A DNA stretch of 59,660 bases from Coriobacteriia bacterium (GTDB lineage Bacteria; Actinomycetota; Coriobacteriia; Coriobacteriales; RUG033). A model generated the notes under the pieces. That model searched no databases. It was not told where the DNA came from and saw only the letters and a program-made list of their open reading frames with translations. The DNA lies in assembly GCA_015655215.1 (NCBI GenBank), contig JAATFL010000001.1, positions 1 to 59,660 on the forward strand, in the 5' to 3' direction. Position 1 is the first letter of the stretch; each line of letters opens with the position of its first letter. The position numbers and the translations under genes are program-made. This document shows positions 1 through 13,167 of this stretch, one piece after another.

Positions 1-3167
<3,167 letters not shown>

Positions 3168-3197
3168 CCGACACGCGACGACACGCACGGCGGTAAC

Positions 3198-3233
3198 CGT
3201 CGAGGGGGTGGCTCTTGAACCACCCCCTCGACG
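3198..3233 (+). terminator. Hairpin terminator after rpoC
   Basis: A perfect 14-bp stem (3198-3211 with 3220-3233) encloses an 8-base loop about 30 bases after the rpoC stop. Outer arms cacgca (3182-3187) and tgcgtg (3234-3239) could extend it. There is no clear T tract, so it may act as a weak terminator or as a 3' stabilising hairpin separating rpoBC from the str operon. Confidence 0.6.
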
Positions 3234-3394
3234 TGCGTGGCCTCGTTTCCCATCGGTCCATGGCATGCGTGCTGACGCGTCGTCGAAGGTGTGGATTCCC
3301 CCCAACGGCCAGCGCTTCCACGGCAGTGGGTGGATAGGGAAGGCGAGCGGTCGAAACGGTCGGGAAATGATGGACACACTCGGGTGCGTGGCGT

Positions 3395-3424
3395 TTGACA
3401 CGCTGCGCTTCCGGATGGTAAGGT
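3395..3424 (+). promoter_or_regulatory. Sigma-70-type promoter for the str operon
   Basis: A perfect -35 TTGACA (3395-3400) is followed, after an 18-base spacer, by TAAGGT (3419-3424). It lies about 75 bases before the rpsL start and downstream of the rpoC terminator hairpin, so it is well placed to drive rpsL-rpsG-fusA and probably rpsJ onwards. Apart from this promoter and the hairpin I see no gene in 3168-3500. Confidence 0.65.
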
Positions 3425-3500
3425 AACACGCTGTGACTTGAGGCCCCGTGCGACATGCCGCCGCATGGGGAGTACCGACGTTAGGATGAAGGAGTCAGAT

Positions 3501-3875
3501 TTGCCTACTATCAACCAGCTTGTCCGCAAGGGGCGCGTCAAGGCCGTCGATAAGAAGAAGACCCCCGCGCTCAAGGGCAACCCCCAGAAGCGGGGAGTCT
3601 GCACGCGTGTGTACACCACCACGCCGAAGAAGCCCAACTCCGCACTGCGCAAGGTCGCCCGCGTCCGTCTCGTCAATGGCATGGAGGTCACCGCCTACAT
3701 TCCCGGCGAGGGTCACAACCTGCAGGAGCACTCGATGGTGCTTATCCGCGGTGGCCGCGTCAAGGACCTCCCGGGCGTTCGCTACAAGATCATCCGCGGC
3801 ACGCTCGACTGCGCCGCCGTCTCAACACGTGGACAGGGGCGCTCGCTCTATGGCGCGAAGAAGCCAAAGAAATAG
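3501..3875 (+). CDS. rpsL: 30S ribosomal protein S12
   Basis: Decoding-centre protein of the small subunit, which controls translational accuracy. The TTG start at 3501 gives 124 residues beginning [12 protein letters not shown], the normal length and N-terminus of S12. A GAAGGAG ribosome binding site ends about 6 bases upstream. An in-frame start at 3438 would add 21 non-conserved residues and is rejected. The conserved [11 protein letters not shown] and [11 protein letters not shown] blocks contain the lysines (43 and 88 in E. coli numbering) where streptomycin-resistance substitutions arise in this family; both read as lysine. First gene of the str cluster, followed by rpsG. Confidence 0.98.
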   Translation: MPTINQLVRKGRVKAVDKKKTPALKGNPQKRGVCTRVYTTTPKKPNSALRKVARVRLVNGMEVTAYIPGEGHNLQEHSMVLIRGGRVKDLPGVRYKIIRGTLDCAAVSTRGQGRSLYGAKKPKK

Positions 3876-3944
3876 CCCGTCGCCTGTCGCAACCGTTTGA
3901 CGGGGCCATGAGGGTCCTGCTCAAGAGAACTGAGGAGTAAGCAC

Positions 3945-4415
3945 ATGCCGCGTCGTGCAGCAGCAGTCCGTAGGGAAACCCAGCCGGACGCCGTTTACAA
4001 CAATCGTCTTGTCACGCAGCTGATCAACAAGGTCCTGCTTGATGGCAAGAAGTCAACCGCCGAGGGTATCGTCTACGGTGCCTTCGCAATCATAGCCGAG
4101 AAGTCCGAGCAGGATTCCCTGTCGGTCTTCAAGAAGGCCATGGACAACGTGAGGCCCACGCTCGAGGTCAAGCCCAAGCGGGTCGGTGGCGCCACCTATC
4201 AGGTGCCCATGGAGGTCAACTCGCGTCGCTCCACCACCTTGGCCATTCGATGGATCGTCGACTTCTCGCGCAAGCGCAAGGAGAAGACCATGGCCCTGCG
4301 TCTTGCCAATGAGATCCTGGATGCCAGCAATGGCCTGGGGGCATCGGTCAAGAGGCGTGAGGATCTATACAAGATGGCCGAGTCCAACCGTGCGTTCTCG
4401 CACTATCGTTGGTAG
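3945..4415 (+). CDS. rpsG: 30S ribosomal protein S7
   Basis: Primary 16S rRNA-binding protein that nucleates head assembly of the small subunit and contacts E-site tRNA. The product is 156 residues, the typical length, starting [10 protein letters not shown]. Diagnostic blocks such as GGATYQVP and the C-terminal FSHYRW are present. A GAGGAG ribosome binding site precedes the ATG. It lies between rpsL and fusA as in most str operons, and in this family S7 is often the translational autoregulator of the operon. No regulator site could be identified by eye in the 69-base rpsL-rpsG gap. Confidence 0.98.
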   Translation: MPRRAAAVRRETQPDAVYNNRLVTQLINKVLLDGKKSTAEGIVYGAFAIIAEKSEQDSLSVFKKAMDNVRPTLEVKPKRVGGATYQVPMEVNSRRSTTLAIRWIVDFSRKRKEKTMALRLANEILDASNGLGASVKRREDLYKMAESNRAFSHYRW

Positions 4416-4451
4416 TCCGTCCATCTTCCGAAGGGATCAGGAAAGCAAGCT

Positions 4452-6548
4452 ATGGCAGCTTCAAAATATAACCTAAGGGATACCCGTAACATCGGCATCA
4501 TGGCCCATATCGATGCCGGCAAGACCACGACCACCGAACGTATCCTGTACTATACGGGCAAGACGCATAAGATAGGCGAGGTCCACGATGGTGCCGCGGT
4601 CATGGACTGGATGGTCCAGGAGCAGGAGCGCGGCATCACCATCACCTCCGCGGCGACGACGTGCTTCTGGAAGGACCATCGCATCCAGATCATCGATACC
4701 CCCGGGCACGTCGACTTCACCGCCGAGGTGGAGCGTTCGTTGCGCGTGCTCGACGGCACCGTCGCCGTGTTCGACGCCGTCGCCGGCGTGCAACCCCAAT
4801 CCGAGACGGTCTGGCGCCAGGCGCGTCGCTACGACGTCCCTCGCATGGCCTATATCAACAAGATGGACCGTATCGGTGCGGACTTCTACCATTCCGTCCA
4901 GACGATGATCGACCGTCTTGACGCCCGCCCGGCCATCATCCAGCTGCCCATCGGCGCCGAGGACTATTTCGACGGCCTGGTCGACTTGGTGACCATGACC
5001 GCGTGGAAGTTCAACGAGGACCCGAAGGATGGGATGATCTACCCCACCGAGGAGGATATCCCCGCCGACTACATCGAGCGGGCCAACGAGTATCGCAGCA
5101 CGCTCATCGACCAGGCGGCGGACTTCGACGACGACCTCATGATGAAGGTGCTCGATGGCGAGGAGCCCACGGTCGACGAGGTCAAGCAGGCTCTGCGCAA
5201 GGGTTGCATCGCCTGCGAACTCACCCCCGTCGTGTGCGGTTCCTCCTTCAAGAACAAGGGCGTCCAGGAACTTCTCGACGCGGTCTGCGACTTCCTGCCG
5301 AGCCCGCTCGACATCGCGGCGATCGAGGGTGTCGACGAAGATGGTAACGCCATCGTTCGCCATGCGGACTTCGACGAGCCGTTCGCCGCCCTCGCCTTCA
5401 AGGTCATGACCGACCCGTTCGTCGGCAAGCTCACCTACTTCCGTGTCTATTCGGGCACGCTGGACAAGGGTTCGTACGTCCTTAACGCGACGAAGGACAA
5501 GAAGGAGCGCATCTCCCGCATCCTCGAGATGTTCTCGAACGACCGTATCGACATCGACTCCTGTGCCGCTGGCGACATCGTCGCGGCCGTGGGTCTCAAG
5601 AACGTGACGACCGGCGATACCTTGTGCGCCGAGGACTCGCCGGTCATCCTTGAGTCCATGGAGTTCCCCGACCCCGTCATCGACGTAGCCATCGAGCCCA
5701 AGACCAAGGCCGAGCAGGCCAAGCTCGACATCGCACTCCAGCGTCTCGCCGAGGAGGACCCCACCTTCCGGGTCACCACGAACCAGGAGACCGGGCAGAC
5801 CATCATCGCCGGCATGGGCGAGTTGCACCTTGAGATCATCGTCGACCGTCTCACCCGCGAGTTCCACGTCGACGCCAACGTCGGCAAGCCGCAGGTCGCC
5901 TATCGCGAGACTGCCGGCAAGGCCGTACAGCACGTGCAGGGTCGCTTCGTGCGTCAGTCCGGTGGTCGTGGCCAGTACGGTGATGCGGTCATCGACCTTG
6001 AGCCGGGCGAGACCGGTTCCGGGTACGAGTTCGTCAACGCCATCGTCGGCGGCACGGTGCCCAAGGAGTACATCTCCCCGATCGACAAGGGCATCCAGGA
6101 GGCCATTCACACCGGCGTCATCGCCGGATACCCGGTCGTCGACATCAAGGTCTCTCTGGTCGACGGTTCCTATCACGAGGTCGACTCGTCGGAGGCGGCG
6201 TTCAAGATCGCCGGTTCGATGGCGGTCAAGGAGGCCCTACGGCGCAGCAACCCGATCCTGATGGAGCCCATCGAGGATGTCGAGGTCGAGACGCCCGAGG
6301 ATTACATGGGCGACGTGATGGGTAACCTTTCCAGCCGCCGTGGCCAGATCCAGGGTATGGAGGACCGTGCGAACGTCAAGGTCATCAAGGCACGCGTCCC
6401 TCTCTCCGAGATGTTCGGCTACGCGACCGACCTGCGTTCTTCCACACAGGGGCGTGCGAGCTACACCATGCAGTTCTCGAGCTACGAGCCCGTTCCCAAG
6501 AGCGTGGCTGAGGAGATTATCAGCAAGGCCGGCGGCAACAGCGCCTAA
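4452..6548 (+). CDS. fusA: Translation elongation factor G
   Basis: GTPase that translocates tRNA and mRNA on the ribosome and helps recycle ribosomes. It is 698 residues, full length for EF-G. The G domain shows AHIDAGKT (18-25), DTPGH (82-86) and NKMD (136-139). The later domains contain the expected [15 protein letters not shown] and GGRGQYGDA blocks. The ATG is preceded by AGGAAAGC. It follows rpsG by 36 bases. The usual partner tuf is absent; rpsJ follows directly. Confidence 0.98.
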   Translation: MAASKYNLRDTRNIGIMAHIDAGKTTTTERILYYTGKTHKIGEVHDGAAVMDWMVQEQERGITITSAATTCFWKDHRIQIIDTPGHVDFTAEVERSLRVLDGTVAVFDAVAGVQPQSETVWRQARRYDVPRMAYINKMDRIGADFYHSVQTMIDRLDARPAIIQLPIGAEDYFDGLVDLVTMTAWKFNEDPKDGMIYPTEEDIPADYIERANEYRSTLIDQAADFDDDLMMKVLDGEEPTVDEVKQALRKGCIACELTPVVCGSSFKNKGVQELLDAVCDFLPSPLDIAAIEGVDEDGNAIVRHADFDEPFAALAFKVMTDPFVGKLTYFRVYSGTLDKGSYVLNATKDKKERISRILEMFSNDRIDIDSCAAGDIVAAVGLKNVTTGDTLCAEDSPVILESMEFPDPVIDVAIEPKTKAEQAKLDIALQRLAEEDPTFRVTTNQETGQTIIAGMGELHLEIIVDRLTREFHVDANVGKPQVAYRETAGKAVQHVQGRFVRQSGGRGQYGDAVIDLEPGETGSGYEFVNAIVGGTVPKEYISPIDKGIQEAIHTGVIAGYPVVDIKVSLVDGSYHEVDSSEAAFKIAGSMAVKEALRRSNPILMEPIEDVEVETPEDYMGDVMGNLSSRRGQIQGMEDRANVKVIKARVPLSEMFGYATDLRSSTQGRASYTMQFSSYEPVPKSVAEEIISKAGGNSA

Positions 6549-6593
6549 AGGCCTGGCCGGGTATACGCCCAATCGTCGATGGAGGTTATTCAA

Positions 6594-6902
6594 GTGCCGA
6601 ACCAGAAGATCAGGATCCGCCTCAAGGGCTACGATCACGAGATCGTCGATCAGTCCACGAAGCTCATCGTCGACACGGCCCAGAAGACCGGTGCCAAGGT
6701 GTCAGGGCCCATCCCCCTGCCCACCGACCGCACGATCTACACGGTCATCCGCTCGCCGCACGTCAACAAGGATTCGCGCGAGCAGTTCGAGATGCGTACC
6801 CACAAGCGTCTCATCGACATCCTCGAGCCTACGCCCAGCACCGTCGATTCGCTGATGCGTCTCGACCTTCCCGCTGGCGTCGACATCGAGATCAAGCTCT
6901 AG
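6594..6902 (+). CDS. rpsJ: 30S ribosomal protein S10
   Basis: Small-subunit head protein, also the NusE partner of NusB in transcription antitermination. The GTG start at 6594 gives 102 residues starting [15 protein letters not shown], the normal S10 length. An in-frame ATG at 6579 overlaps the GGAGG ribosome binding site (6581-6585), which sits 8 bases before the GTG, so that ATG is unlikely. S10 normally heads its own operon, but here it follows fusA by only 45 bases and is separated from rplC by 175 bases. It is therefore probably co-transcribed with the str genes. Confidence 0.96.
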   Translation: MPNQKIRIRLKGYDHEIVDQSTKLIVDTAQKTGAKVSGPIPLPTDRTIYTVIRSPHVNKDSREQFEMRTHKRLIDILEPTPSTVDSLMRLDLPAGVDIEIKL

Positions 6903-6967
6903 GCGTCATCGTAGGTTGTCTACTGCATGGGCTGTGCGCGACTGCGTCCCAGCCGATGTCGTACCGT

Positions 6968-6991
6968 CTCGGGATAGGACTAGCACCCGAG
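6968..6991 (+). other. Hairpin in the rpsJ-rplC gap
   Basis: The 175-base gap 6903-7077 holds an inverted repeat, CTCGGG (6968-6973) with CCCGAG (6986-6991), about 85 bases before rplC. No convincing promoter hexamer pair or open frame was found. By analogy with S10 leaders it could be a regulatory mRNA structure; that role is inference. Confidence 0.3.
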
Positions 6992-7077
6992 ATGATAGAG
7001 AAGCCGTGGTCCGCTGGGGGTGTTGCGTGCAGATGCGCAGCCATTCGTCCCATGACCGCACGAGGTTAGGTAGGAAC

Positions 7078-7710
7078 ATGGTCAATACGATCCTTGGCCG
7101 CAAGCTGGGTATGACCCAGGTCTGGAGCGAAGAGGACACCGTCGTCCCCGTCACCGTCATCCAGGCAGGCCCCTGCACGATCGCTCAGATCAAGACGAAG
7201 GCGACTGACGGCTACGAGGCTGTCCAGATCGGTTTCGGCGCCATCAAGGCGAGCAAGGTCAACAAGCCGATGGCTGGGCATTTCGCCAAGGCCGGCGTCG
7301 CCCCGACACGCTATCTACGCGAAGTCCGCGTCGATGACGCCTCTGCCCACGAGGTGGGGGAGACCGTGACCGTCGACACCTTCGAGGTCGGCCAGTGCGT
7401 CGATGTGAGCGGCATCTCCAAGGGCAAGGGTTTCGCCGGTGTCCAGAAGCGCTACAACTTCGCCGGCGGTCCTGGCGGACACGGCTCCCATTTCCATCGC
7501 GCCCCTGGTTCGGTTGGCCAGTGCTCTTCGCCATCCCGCATCTTCAAAGGCGTTCGCATGCCTGGCCACATGGGGTGCGATCGGGTCACCGTCATGAACC
7601 TTCAGGTCGTACGTGTCGACGCCGAGCAGAACCTGCTGCTCGTCAAGGGTGCCGTCCCCGGTGGCAAGGGCGCTCTCGTGACCGTCCGCAAGGCCGTCAA
7701 GCTGTTCTAA
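7078..7710 (+). CDS. rplC: 50S ribosomal protein L3
   Basis: Early-assembly large-subunit protein that reaches toward the peptidyl transferase centre. ATG at 7078 gives 210 residues beginning MVNTILGRKLGMTQVW, the classic L3 N-terminus. The signature KRYNFAGGPGGHGSHFHR extension loop, which carries the methylated glutamine in E. coli, is in the second half. An upstream in-frame start at 6916 would add 54 residues of non-ribosomal sequence and is rejected. AGGTTAGGTAGG provides the ribosome binding site. rplD follows after 27 bases. Confidence 0.97.
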   Translation: MVNTILGRKLGMTQVWSEEDTVVPVTVIQAGPCTIAQIKTKATDGYEAVQIGFGAIKASKVNKPMAGHFAKAGVAPTRYLREVRVDDASAHEVGETVTVDTFEVGQCVDVSGISKGKGFAGVQKRYNFAGGPGGHGSHFHRAPGSVGQCSSPSRIFKGVRMPGHMGCDRVTVMNLQVVRVDAEQNLLLVKGAVPGGKGALVTVRKAVKLF

Positions 7711-7737
7711 GCCCAAGCTGCTAAGGAGATTTGAGAA

Positions 7738-8361
7738 ATGTCTACCATCGACATCAAGAGCGTGAGCGGGAAGACGGTCGCTACGGCCGACCTACCCGTG
7801 AGCGTATTCGGCATCGAGCCGAACATGCACGTCATGCACACGGTCGTGCGCAGTCAGATGGCTGCCTTGCGTCAGGGCACCGCATCCACCAAGACCCGTG
7901 CCATGGTCTCTGGCGGCGGCCGTAAGCCGTGGCGCCAGAAGGGAACCGGCCATGCGCGCCAGGGCACGATTCGCGCCCCCCAGTGGGCCGGCGGTGGCGT
8001 CGTCTTCGGACCGCACCCTCGTTCCTATGCCTTCCGCGTGAACAACAAGGAGGTCAAGTTGGCCATGCGCTCCGCCCTGTCCGCCAAGGTCGCCGATGGC
8101 GAGTTTTACGTCGTCGATGACTTCGGCTACGAGGAGCCTTCTACCAAGACCGCCATCGCCACCCTCAAGGCCCTCGGCCTTTCCGGGCGCGTCACCATCA
8201 TCATGGCTGACAACGATGTCAACGCCTACCTGTCGTTCCGCAACATCCCCCAGGTTCGTCTTCTCGGCGCGTCCGAGATCAACTGCTACGATTTCATCGA
8301 CAACACCGCCCTGCTCGTGACGAGTGCGGCCCTTAAGCATATCGAGGAGGTGCTGTCCTAA
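7738..8361 (+). CDS. rplD: 50S ribosomal protein L4
   Basis: Large-subunit protein lining the exit tunnel; in many bacteria also the repressor of the S10 operon. It is 207 residues. The tunnel-loop region with [15 protein letters not shown] is clear. A TAAGGAGA ribosome binding site precedes the ATG. The stop overlaps the rplW start by one base, so the two genes are probably translationally coupled. Confidence 0.97.
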   Translation: MSTIDIKSVSGKTVATADLPVSVFGIEPNMHVMHTVVRSQMAALRQGTASTKTRAMVSGGGRKPWRQKGTGHARQGTIRAPQWAGGGVVFGPHPRSYAFRVNNKEVKLAMRSALSAKVADGEFYVVDDFGYEEPSTKTAIATLKALGLSGRVTIIMADNDVNAYLSFRNIPQVRLLGASEINCYDFIDNTALLVTSAALKHIEEVLS

Positions 8362-8645
8362 TGCAGGATTTTCGTAGCGTCATCATCCGCCCCATCATCA
8401 CCGAGCGTACGACCGATCAGCTTGCGGATAACCGCTATACGTTCGAGGTTGCCCGTACCTCGAACAAGATCGAGATCGCCCAGGCGATAGAGGCTATCTT
8501 CAAGGTCAAGGTCGTGCGGGTCAACACGCTGTGGGTCAAGTCAAAGCCCAAGCGCGTACGCGTCCAGCCCGGTCGTACACGTACGTGGAAGAAGGCTGTC
8601 GTCTCCCTCAAAGAGGGGGATACGATCGAGCTCTTTGGCGCCTAA
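8361..8645 (+). CDS. rplW: 50S ribosomal protein L23
   Basis: Tunnel-exit protein that docks trigger factor and the signal recognition particle. It is 94 residues, beginning [17 protein letters not shown], with the conserved VNTLWVKSKPKRVR and R-rich region before the C-terminal strand. The ATG shares one base with the rplD stop, and the GGAGG at 8347-8351 inside rplD is its ribosome binding site. Unusually, a 219-base gap separates it from rplB. Confidence 0.96.
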   Translation: MQDFRSVIIRPIITERTTDQLADNRYTFEVARTSNKIEIAQAIEAIFKVKVVRVNTLWVKSKPKRVRVQPGRTRTWKKAVVSLKEGDTIELFGA

Positions 8646-8655
8646 GACGGTGCAG

Positions 8656-8692
8656 GCTATGCCGCCGACCAGAAAGCGGCCGGTGGCATAGC
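8656..8692 (+). other. Intercistronic hairpin between rplW and rplB
   Basis: A 12-bp stem with one G-T pair, 8656-8667 with 8681-8692, lies immediately after rplW. No T tract follows. The remaining 170 bases to rplB contain no gene or clear promoter. It may be an mRNA processing, stability or attenuation element; function is inferred from position only. Confidence 0.4.
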
Positions 8693-8864
8693 TGTGAGTT
8701 GCGCACATCTGGTATCGTTCCCAACTTGTTGGGATTTAGCGGGCTCTTGGGACCAACAATGGAGACACCCGGAGCCGTGGTAGTCCGGCGTCGGAACCGT
8801 CGGGGCGTAATGGCCCCACTCCCATGGCGGGGACCGGCAATCGGACGGAAGGAGAGCAAAGCAC

Positions 8865-9695
<831 letters not shown>

Positions 9696-9715
9696 TGGGA
9701 TAGGGAGAAGAGAGT

Positions 9716-9985
9716 ATGAGCAGAAGCCTCAAAAAGGGCCCGTTCGCAGAGCCTCGCCTTCTCAGCCGTATCGCTGCGATGAACGCTACGGGTGAGAAGA
9801 GGGTCATCAAGACCTGGTCACGTGCCTCCACCATCTTTCCGGAGATGGTCGGCCATACCATAGCCGTCCATGACGGTCGCAAGCATGTGCCCGTGTACAT
9901 CACCGAGTCTATGGTCGGTCATAAACTGGGTGAGTTCGCGGCCACGCGTACGTTCCGCGGACATACCGCTGGGAAGAAGGGTTAA
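9716..9985 (+). CDS. rpsS: 30S ribosomal protein S19
   Basis: Small-subunit head protein that forms a complex with S13 near the A site. It is 89 residues, starting [10 protein letters not shown]. The conserved [20 protein letters not shown] and [14 protein letters not shown] segments are intact. GGGAGAAGAG precedes the ATG. It lies between rplB and rplV in standard S10-operon order. Confidence 0.97.
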   Translation: MSRSLKKGPFAEPRLLSRIAAMNATGEKRVIKTWSRASTIFPEMVGHTIAVHDGRKHVPVYITESMVGHKLGEFAATRTFRGHTAGKKG

Positions 9986-9990
9986 GCCCC

Positions 9991-10332
9991 ATGGAAGATA
10001 GAGCACAAGCTCGTTACGTGCGCGTCGCTCCGCGCAAGGCCCGCCTCGTCATCGATCAGGTGCGCGGCCAGTCCGTTTCACGTGCTGGTGAGCTTTGCCG
10101 CTTCTCCGACCGTGCCGTTGCCGAAGTGGTCGAGAAGGTTCTCAACAGCGCGGTGGCGAATGCCGCCAACAACCATCAGCTCCGTCCGGAGAACCTCGTG
10201 GTCAAGTCGGCCTACGTCGACGAGGGACCCACCATGAAGCGCATGCGTCCTCGCGCGAAGGGGCAGGGTGCCCGCATCCGCAAGCGCACCTGCCACATCA
10301 CCATCATCGTCGCACCTCGAGAGGAGGCATAG
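9991..10332 (+). CDS. rplV: 50S ribosomal protein L22
   Basis: Large-subunit protein whose beta hairpin lines the exit tunnel near the macrolide site. It is 113 residues. The VRVAPRKARLVIDQVRG start and the C-terminal hairpin RMRPRAKGQGARIRKRTCHI are typical. It begins 5 bases after the rpsS stop, using a binding site inside the end of rpsS. rpsC follows after 6 bases. Confidence 0.97.
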   Translation: MEDRAQARYVRVAPRKARLVIDQVRGQSVSRAGELCRFSDRAVAEVVEKVLNSAVANAANNHQLRPENLVVKSAYVDEGPTMKRMRPRAKGQGARIRKRTCHITIIVAPREEA

Positions 10333-10338
10333 GTCAGC

Positions 10339-11040
10339 ATGGGCCAGAAAGTATACCCCACCGGTTTCCGCATCGGCATCACCGAAGAGTGGCGTTCTCG
10401 CTGGTATGCCGGCAAGGATTACGCGAAGACGCTCTCCAACGACCTTGAGCTGCGCAGCTATCTCACCAAGAAGCTCGAGCGTGCCGCCCTCTCGAAGGTG
10501 GAGATCGAGCGTGCCGGTGACAAGACGAAGGTCATTCTGACCACTGCCCGCCCCGGCATCGTCATCGGGAAGAAGGGCAGCGAGATCGATTTGCTGCGCA
10601 AGGAGCTTGAGAAGATCGCCGGCGGCAAGGTTTCCGTCGAGGTCATCGAGATCAAGCGTCCCGAGCTCGATGCCGTCCTGGTCGCCAAGTCCATCGCCGA
10701 GCAGCTCGAGGGCCGCGTCGCTTTCCGGCGCGCGATGCGCAAGGCGCTTCAATCGGCTCGTAAGTCAGGCGCCCTGGGCATTCGCATCCAGTGCTCCGGC
10801 CGTCTCGGCGGCGCCGAGATCGCCCGTCGCGAGTGGTACCGCGAGGGTCGTGTGCCGTTGCACACGCTGCGCGCCAAGATCGATTACGGCGCTGCCACCG
10901 CCCACACCACGATGGGTGCCTGTGGTGTCAAAGTATGGATCTACCAGGGTGAGAAGCTCCCCGGTCGTCCGGCCCCGACCCCACAGCTCGAGGGTACGGC
11001 ACGTCCGTCTCGTCCTCGTCGCGGCGAAGGAAGGAGGTAG
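10339..11040 (+). CDS. rpsC: 30S ribosomal protein S3
   Basis: Small-subunit protein at the mRNA entry site with helicase-like function. It is 233 residues, starting [18 protein letters not shown]. The KH domain with [11 protein letters not shown] and the C-terminal domain with [21 protein letters not shown] are complete, followed by a basic tail. GAGGAGG upstream is the binding site. rplP starts 3 bases after the stop. Confidence 0.97.
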   Translation: MGQKVYPTGFRIGITEEWRSRWYAGKDYAKTLSNDLELRSYLTKKLERAALSKVEIERAGDKTKVILTTARPGIVIGKKGSEIDLLRKELEKIAGGKVSVEVIEIKRPELDAVLVAKSIAEQLEGRVAFRRAMRKALQSARKSGALGIRIQCSGRLGGAEIARREWYREGRVPLHTLRAKIDYGAATAHTTMGACGVKVWIYQGEKLPGRPAPTPQLEGTARPSRPRRGEGRR

Positions 11041-11043
11041 GCC

Positions 11044-11607
11044 ATGCTCGCTCCCAAGCGCGTACTGCACCGGAAGGTGCAACGTGGTTCCATGAAGGGA
11101 ACCGCCAAGGGTGGCACCAAGATCACCTTTGGTGAATGGGGTTTGGTCGCCCTTGAGCGCCATTGGATCACCAACCGTCAGATCGAGGCGGCTCGTATCG
11201 CCATGACTCGCCAGATGAAGCGTGGTGGTCGTGTCTGGATCAACATCTTCCCCGACAAGCCCGTTACCAAGAAGCCCGCTGAGACCCGCATGGGTTCCGG
11301 CAAGGGTAACCCCGAGGAATGGGTGGCGGTCGTCAAACCCGGACGTGTCATGTTCGAGATCGCCGACGTGTCCGAGGACGTCGCCCGCGAGGCCCTGCGT
11401 CTTGCCTCGCACAAGATGCCCATCCGCTGCAAGATCGTCCATCACGAAGGCGGTGCCGTCACCGCGGCATCCGCACGTGTTCTGGCCGCCGAGGCCGCTG
11501 GCGAGGTCCTCGGTACCGAGCACAGCGGGGGCTTGGAGACCGGTTCCGAGACTTCTGGGGCTGATGTCACCGCAACAGCCGCCGCACCGAGCGACGGGGA
11601 GGAATAA
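11044..11607 (+). CDS. rplP: 50S ribosomal protein L16 with C-terminal extension
   Basis: L16 contacts A-site tRNA and helps shape the peptidyl transferase region. The conserved core covers about residues 1-140, including [29 protein letters not shown] and [20 protein letters not shown]. The product is 187 residues against the usual 137-145. The extra C-terminal 40 or so residues are rich in Ala, Gly, Glu, Ser and Thr and look disordered. The frame is continuous and the stop abuts the rpmC start, so the extension is probably real and not a frame error. AGGAAGGAGG overlaps the rpsC end as ribosome binding site. Confidence 0.96.
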   Translation: MLAPKRVLHRKVQRGSMKGTAKGGTKITFGEWGLVALERHWITNRQIEAARIAMTRQMKRGGRVWINIFPDKPVTKKPAETRMGSGKGNPEEWVAVVKPGRVMFEIADVSEDVAREALRLASHKMPIRCKIVHHEGGAVTAASARVLAAEAAGEVLGTEHSGGLETGSETSGADVTATAAAPSDGEE

Positions 11608-11820
11608 ATGAAAGCATCAGAGATTCGCGAGCTTGGTGCCGAGGAGTTGGATGCGAAGCTGAACGATGCTCGTGCCGAGCTGTTCAACCTCAGGTTCCAG
11701 ATGGCGACGAGCCAGCTCGACAATACCGCCCGCATCAAGGTGGTCAAGAAGGACATCGCCCGTCTCCTCACCGAGATGCGTGTCCGTGAGATAAGCGCCG
11801 CGAGCGACGTGAAAGCGTAG
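11608..11820 (+). CDS. rpmC: 50S ribosomal protein L29
   Basis: Small tunnel-exit protein beside L23. It is 70 residues with the typical two-helix pattern: [18 protein letters not shown], then [19 protein letters not shown], then a basic IARLLTEMR helix. Its ATG immediately follows the rplP TAA, with GGGAGGAA at the end of rplP as binding site, so coupling to rplP is likely. Confidence 0.96.
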   Translation: MKASEIRELGAEELDAKLNDARAELFNLRFQMATSQLDNTARIKVVKKDIARLLTEMRVREISAASDVKA

Positions 11821-11828
11821 GAGTGAAC

Positions 11829-12089
11829 ATGACTGAAGAGCGCAATTCCCGTAAGGTGCGTCAGGGCAAAGTCGTGTCCGCCGCCGCTGACAAGACCATC
11901 ACGGTCGCAGTGGTCGACCGCATGCAGCACCCGATGTACGGCAAGATGGTCGCCCGTACGCACAAGTTCTATGCCCATGATGAGAACAACGAGGCTTCGG
12001 TGGGAGATGTCGTCCGCATCATGGAGACTCGCCCGCTGTCCAAGATGAAGCGGTGGCGTCTCGCCGAGATCGTCGAGAAGGCCGAGTAG
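11829..12089 (+). CDS. rpsQ: 30S ribosomal protein S17
   Basis: Primary 16S rRNA-binding protein of the body of the small subunit. ATG at 11829 gives 86 residues beginning [17 protein letters not shown]. The GTG at 11823 is rejected because it overlaps the TAGGAG binding site. The OB-fold motifs KTITVAVV and [19 protein letters not shown] are intact. The stop is followed by an 87-base gap before rplN, which marks the S10/spc boundary. Confidence 0.95.
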   Translation: MTEERNSRKVRQGKVVSAAADKTITVAVVDRMQHPMYGKMVARTHKFYAHDENNEASVGDVVRIMETRPLSKMKRWRLAEIVEKAE

Positions 12090-12176
12090 TCTGCTCGTAT
12101 TACCAGTTGCCCCCCAAACGTGCGTCAGGCATGCCAGGCGCACCTCTTCGGTCGGCGGTTTCCGTAAGGAGTACTC

Positions 12177-12545
12177 ATGATTCAGATGCAAACGGATCTC
12201 GCGGTAGCCGATAACACCGGCGCTCGCCGCGTGCGCTGCATCAAGGTGATCGGCGGGTCCAAGCGTCGCTACGCTAGCCTTGGAGACGTCATCATCTGTG
12301 CAGTTCAGGAAGCGGCACCTGGTGGTGCCGTGAAGAAGGGCGAGGTCGTTCGTTGCGTCGTCGTCCGTCAGAAGAAGGAACATCATCGCAAGGACGGCAG
12401 CTACATCAAATTCGACCAGAACGCCGCCGTTCTCATAGACGCCAACGGTGCGCCGCGTGGTACCCGTATATTCGGGCCCGTCGCGCGCGAGTTGCGTGAC
12501 AAGCATTACATGAAGATCGTCTCGCTCGCGCCTGAGACGCTTTAG
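12177..12545 (+). CDS. rplN: 50S ribosomal protein L14
   Basis: Large-subunit protein at the interface with the small subunit and binding site of the silencing factor RsfS. It is 122 residues, starting [18 protein letters not shown], with the conserved [13 protein letters not shown] near the end. A TAAGGAG ribosome binding site lies 7 bases upstream. First gene of the spc section. Confidence 0.97.
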   Translation: MIQMQTDLAVADNTGARRVRCIKVIGGSKRRYASLGDVIICAVQEAAPGGAVKKGEVVRCVVVRQKKEHHRKDGSYIKFDQNAAVLIDANGAPRGTRIFGPVARELRDKHYMKIVSLAPETL

Positions 12546-12558
12546 GAGGATCTGAGCC

Positions 12559-12876
12559 ATGGTAAAGATGAACATTCGCACGGGCGACACCGTCAAGGTG
12601 ATTTCGGGTAAGGACGCTGGCAAGACCGGGGCCGTGCGTCGTGTGATCCCCTCTACGCAGCGTGTCGTCGTCGAGAAGGTCAACGAGGGCAAGAAGGCCC
12701 AGCGGCCCACGCAGCAGAACCCCAAGGGCGGGATCATCGTCTTCGAGGCCCCGATTCACGTCTCGAACGTGATGCTCGTGTGCCCGAGTTGCGGTGATCC
12801 CACCCGTGTCGGGGTGAAGCGTCCAGACGGCAAGCGCGTGCGCTACTGCAAGCGCTGTGGTGCCACGATCGAGTGA
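12559..12876 (+). CDS. rplX: 50S ribosomal protein L24
   Basis: Assembly-initiator protein near the tunnel exit. It is 105 residues with the KOW motif at the N-terminus (GDTVKVISGKDAGKTGAV) and the basic C-terminal half. The C-terminal CPSCGDPTRVG followed by CKRCG makes a four-cysteine, zinc-ribbon-like pattern. AGGAGGA precedes the ATG, 13 bases after the rplN stop. A 291-base gap separates it from rplE. Confidence 0.97.
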   Translation: MVKMNIRTGDTVKVISGKDAGKTGAVRRVIPSTQRVVVEKVNEGKKAQRPTQQNPKGGIIVFEAPIHVSNVMLVCPSCGDPTRVGVKRPDGKRVRYCKRCGATIE

Positions 12877-12955
12877 TACCGGTACTCGCACCGATGGTCG
12901 TGCCCTTGAGATGGGCCGTCGGTGCGTCTATCGTGCTTGTTGGGAATATTGGCAG

Positions 12956-12985
12956 TTGCGGGTTTCTCACCCGAGTTGCTAAAAT
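12956..12985 (+). promoter_or_regulatory. Possible internal spc promoter upstream of rplE
   Basis: TTGCGG (12956-12961), an 18-base spacer and TAAAAT (12980-12985) make a reasonable sigma-70-type promoter about 180 bases before rplE. It lies in a 291-base gap where spc operons are normally compact. A small hairpin, GGGT-ttctc-ACCC, lies in the spacer. No gene was found in the gap. Confidence 0.4.
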
Positions 12986-13167
12986 TCCTTTCGCTGCGTG
13001 TTAGGTCGCCTTCAAGGATACACCCGGAGGCGTGTAACGTAGAGTTCATGGCTTCTCGCCCGAGATTCGCCCTCTCGCCGCCCTCGCGGTGGCGCGAGCG
13101 CCCACAACCCAAGGCGAGGAGGCACGAGGTTGGAAACCCCGTGCATCAAACCCCAGGAGGAGGAACG

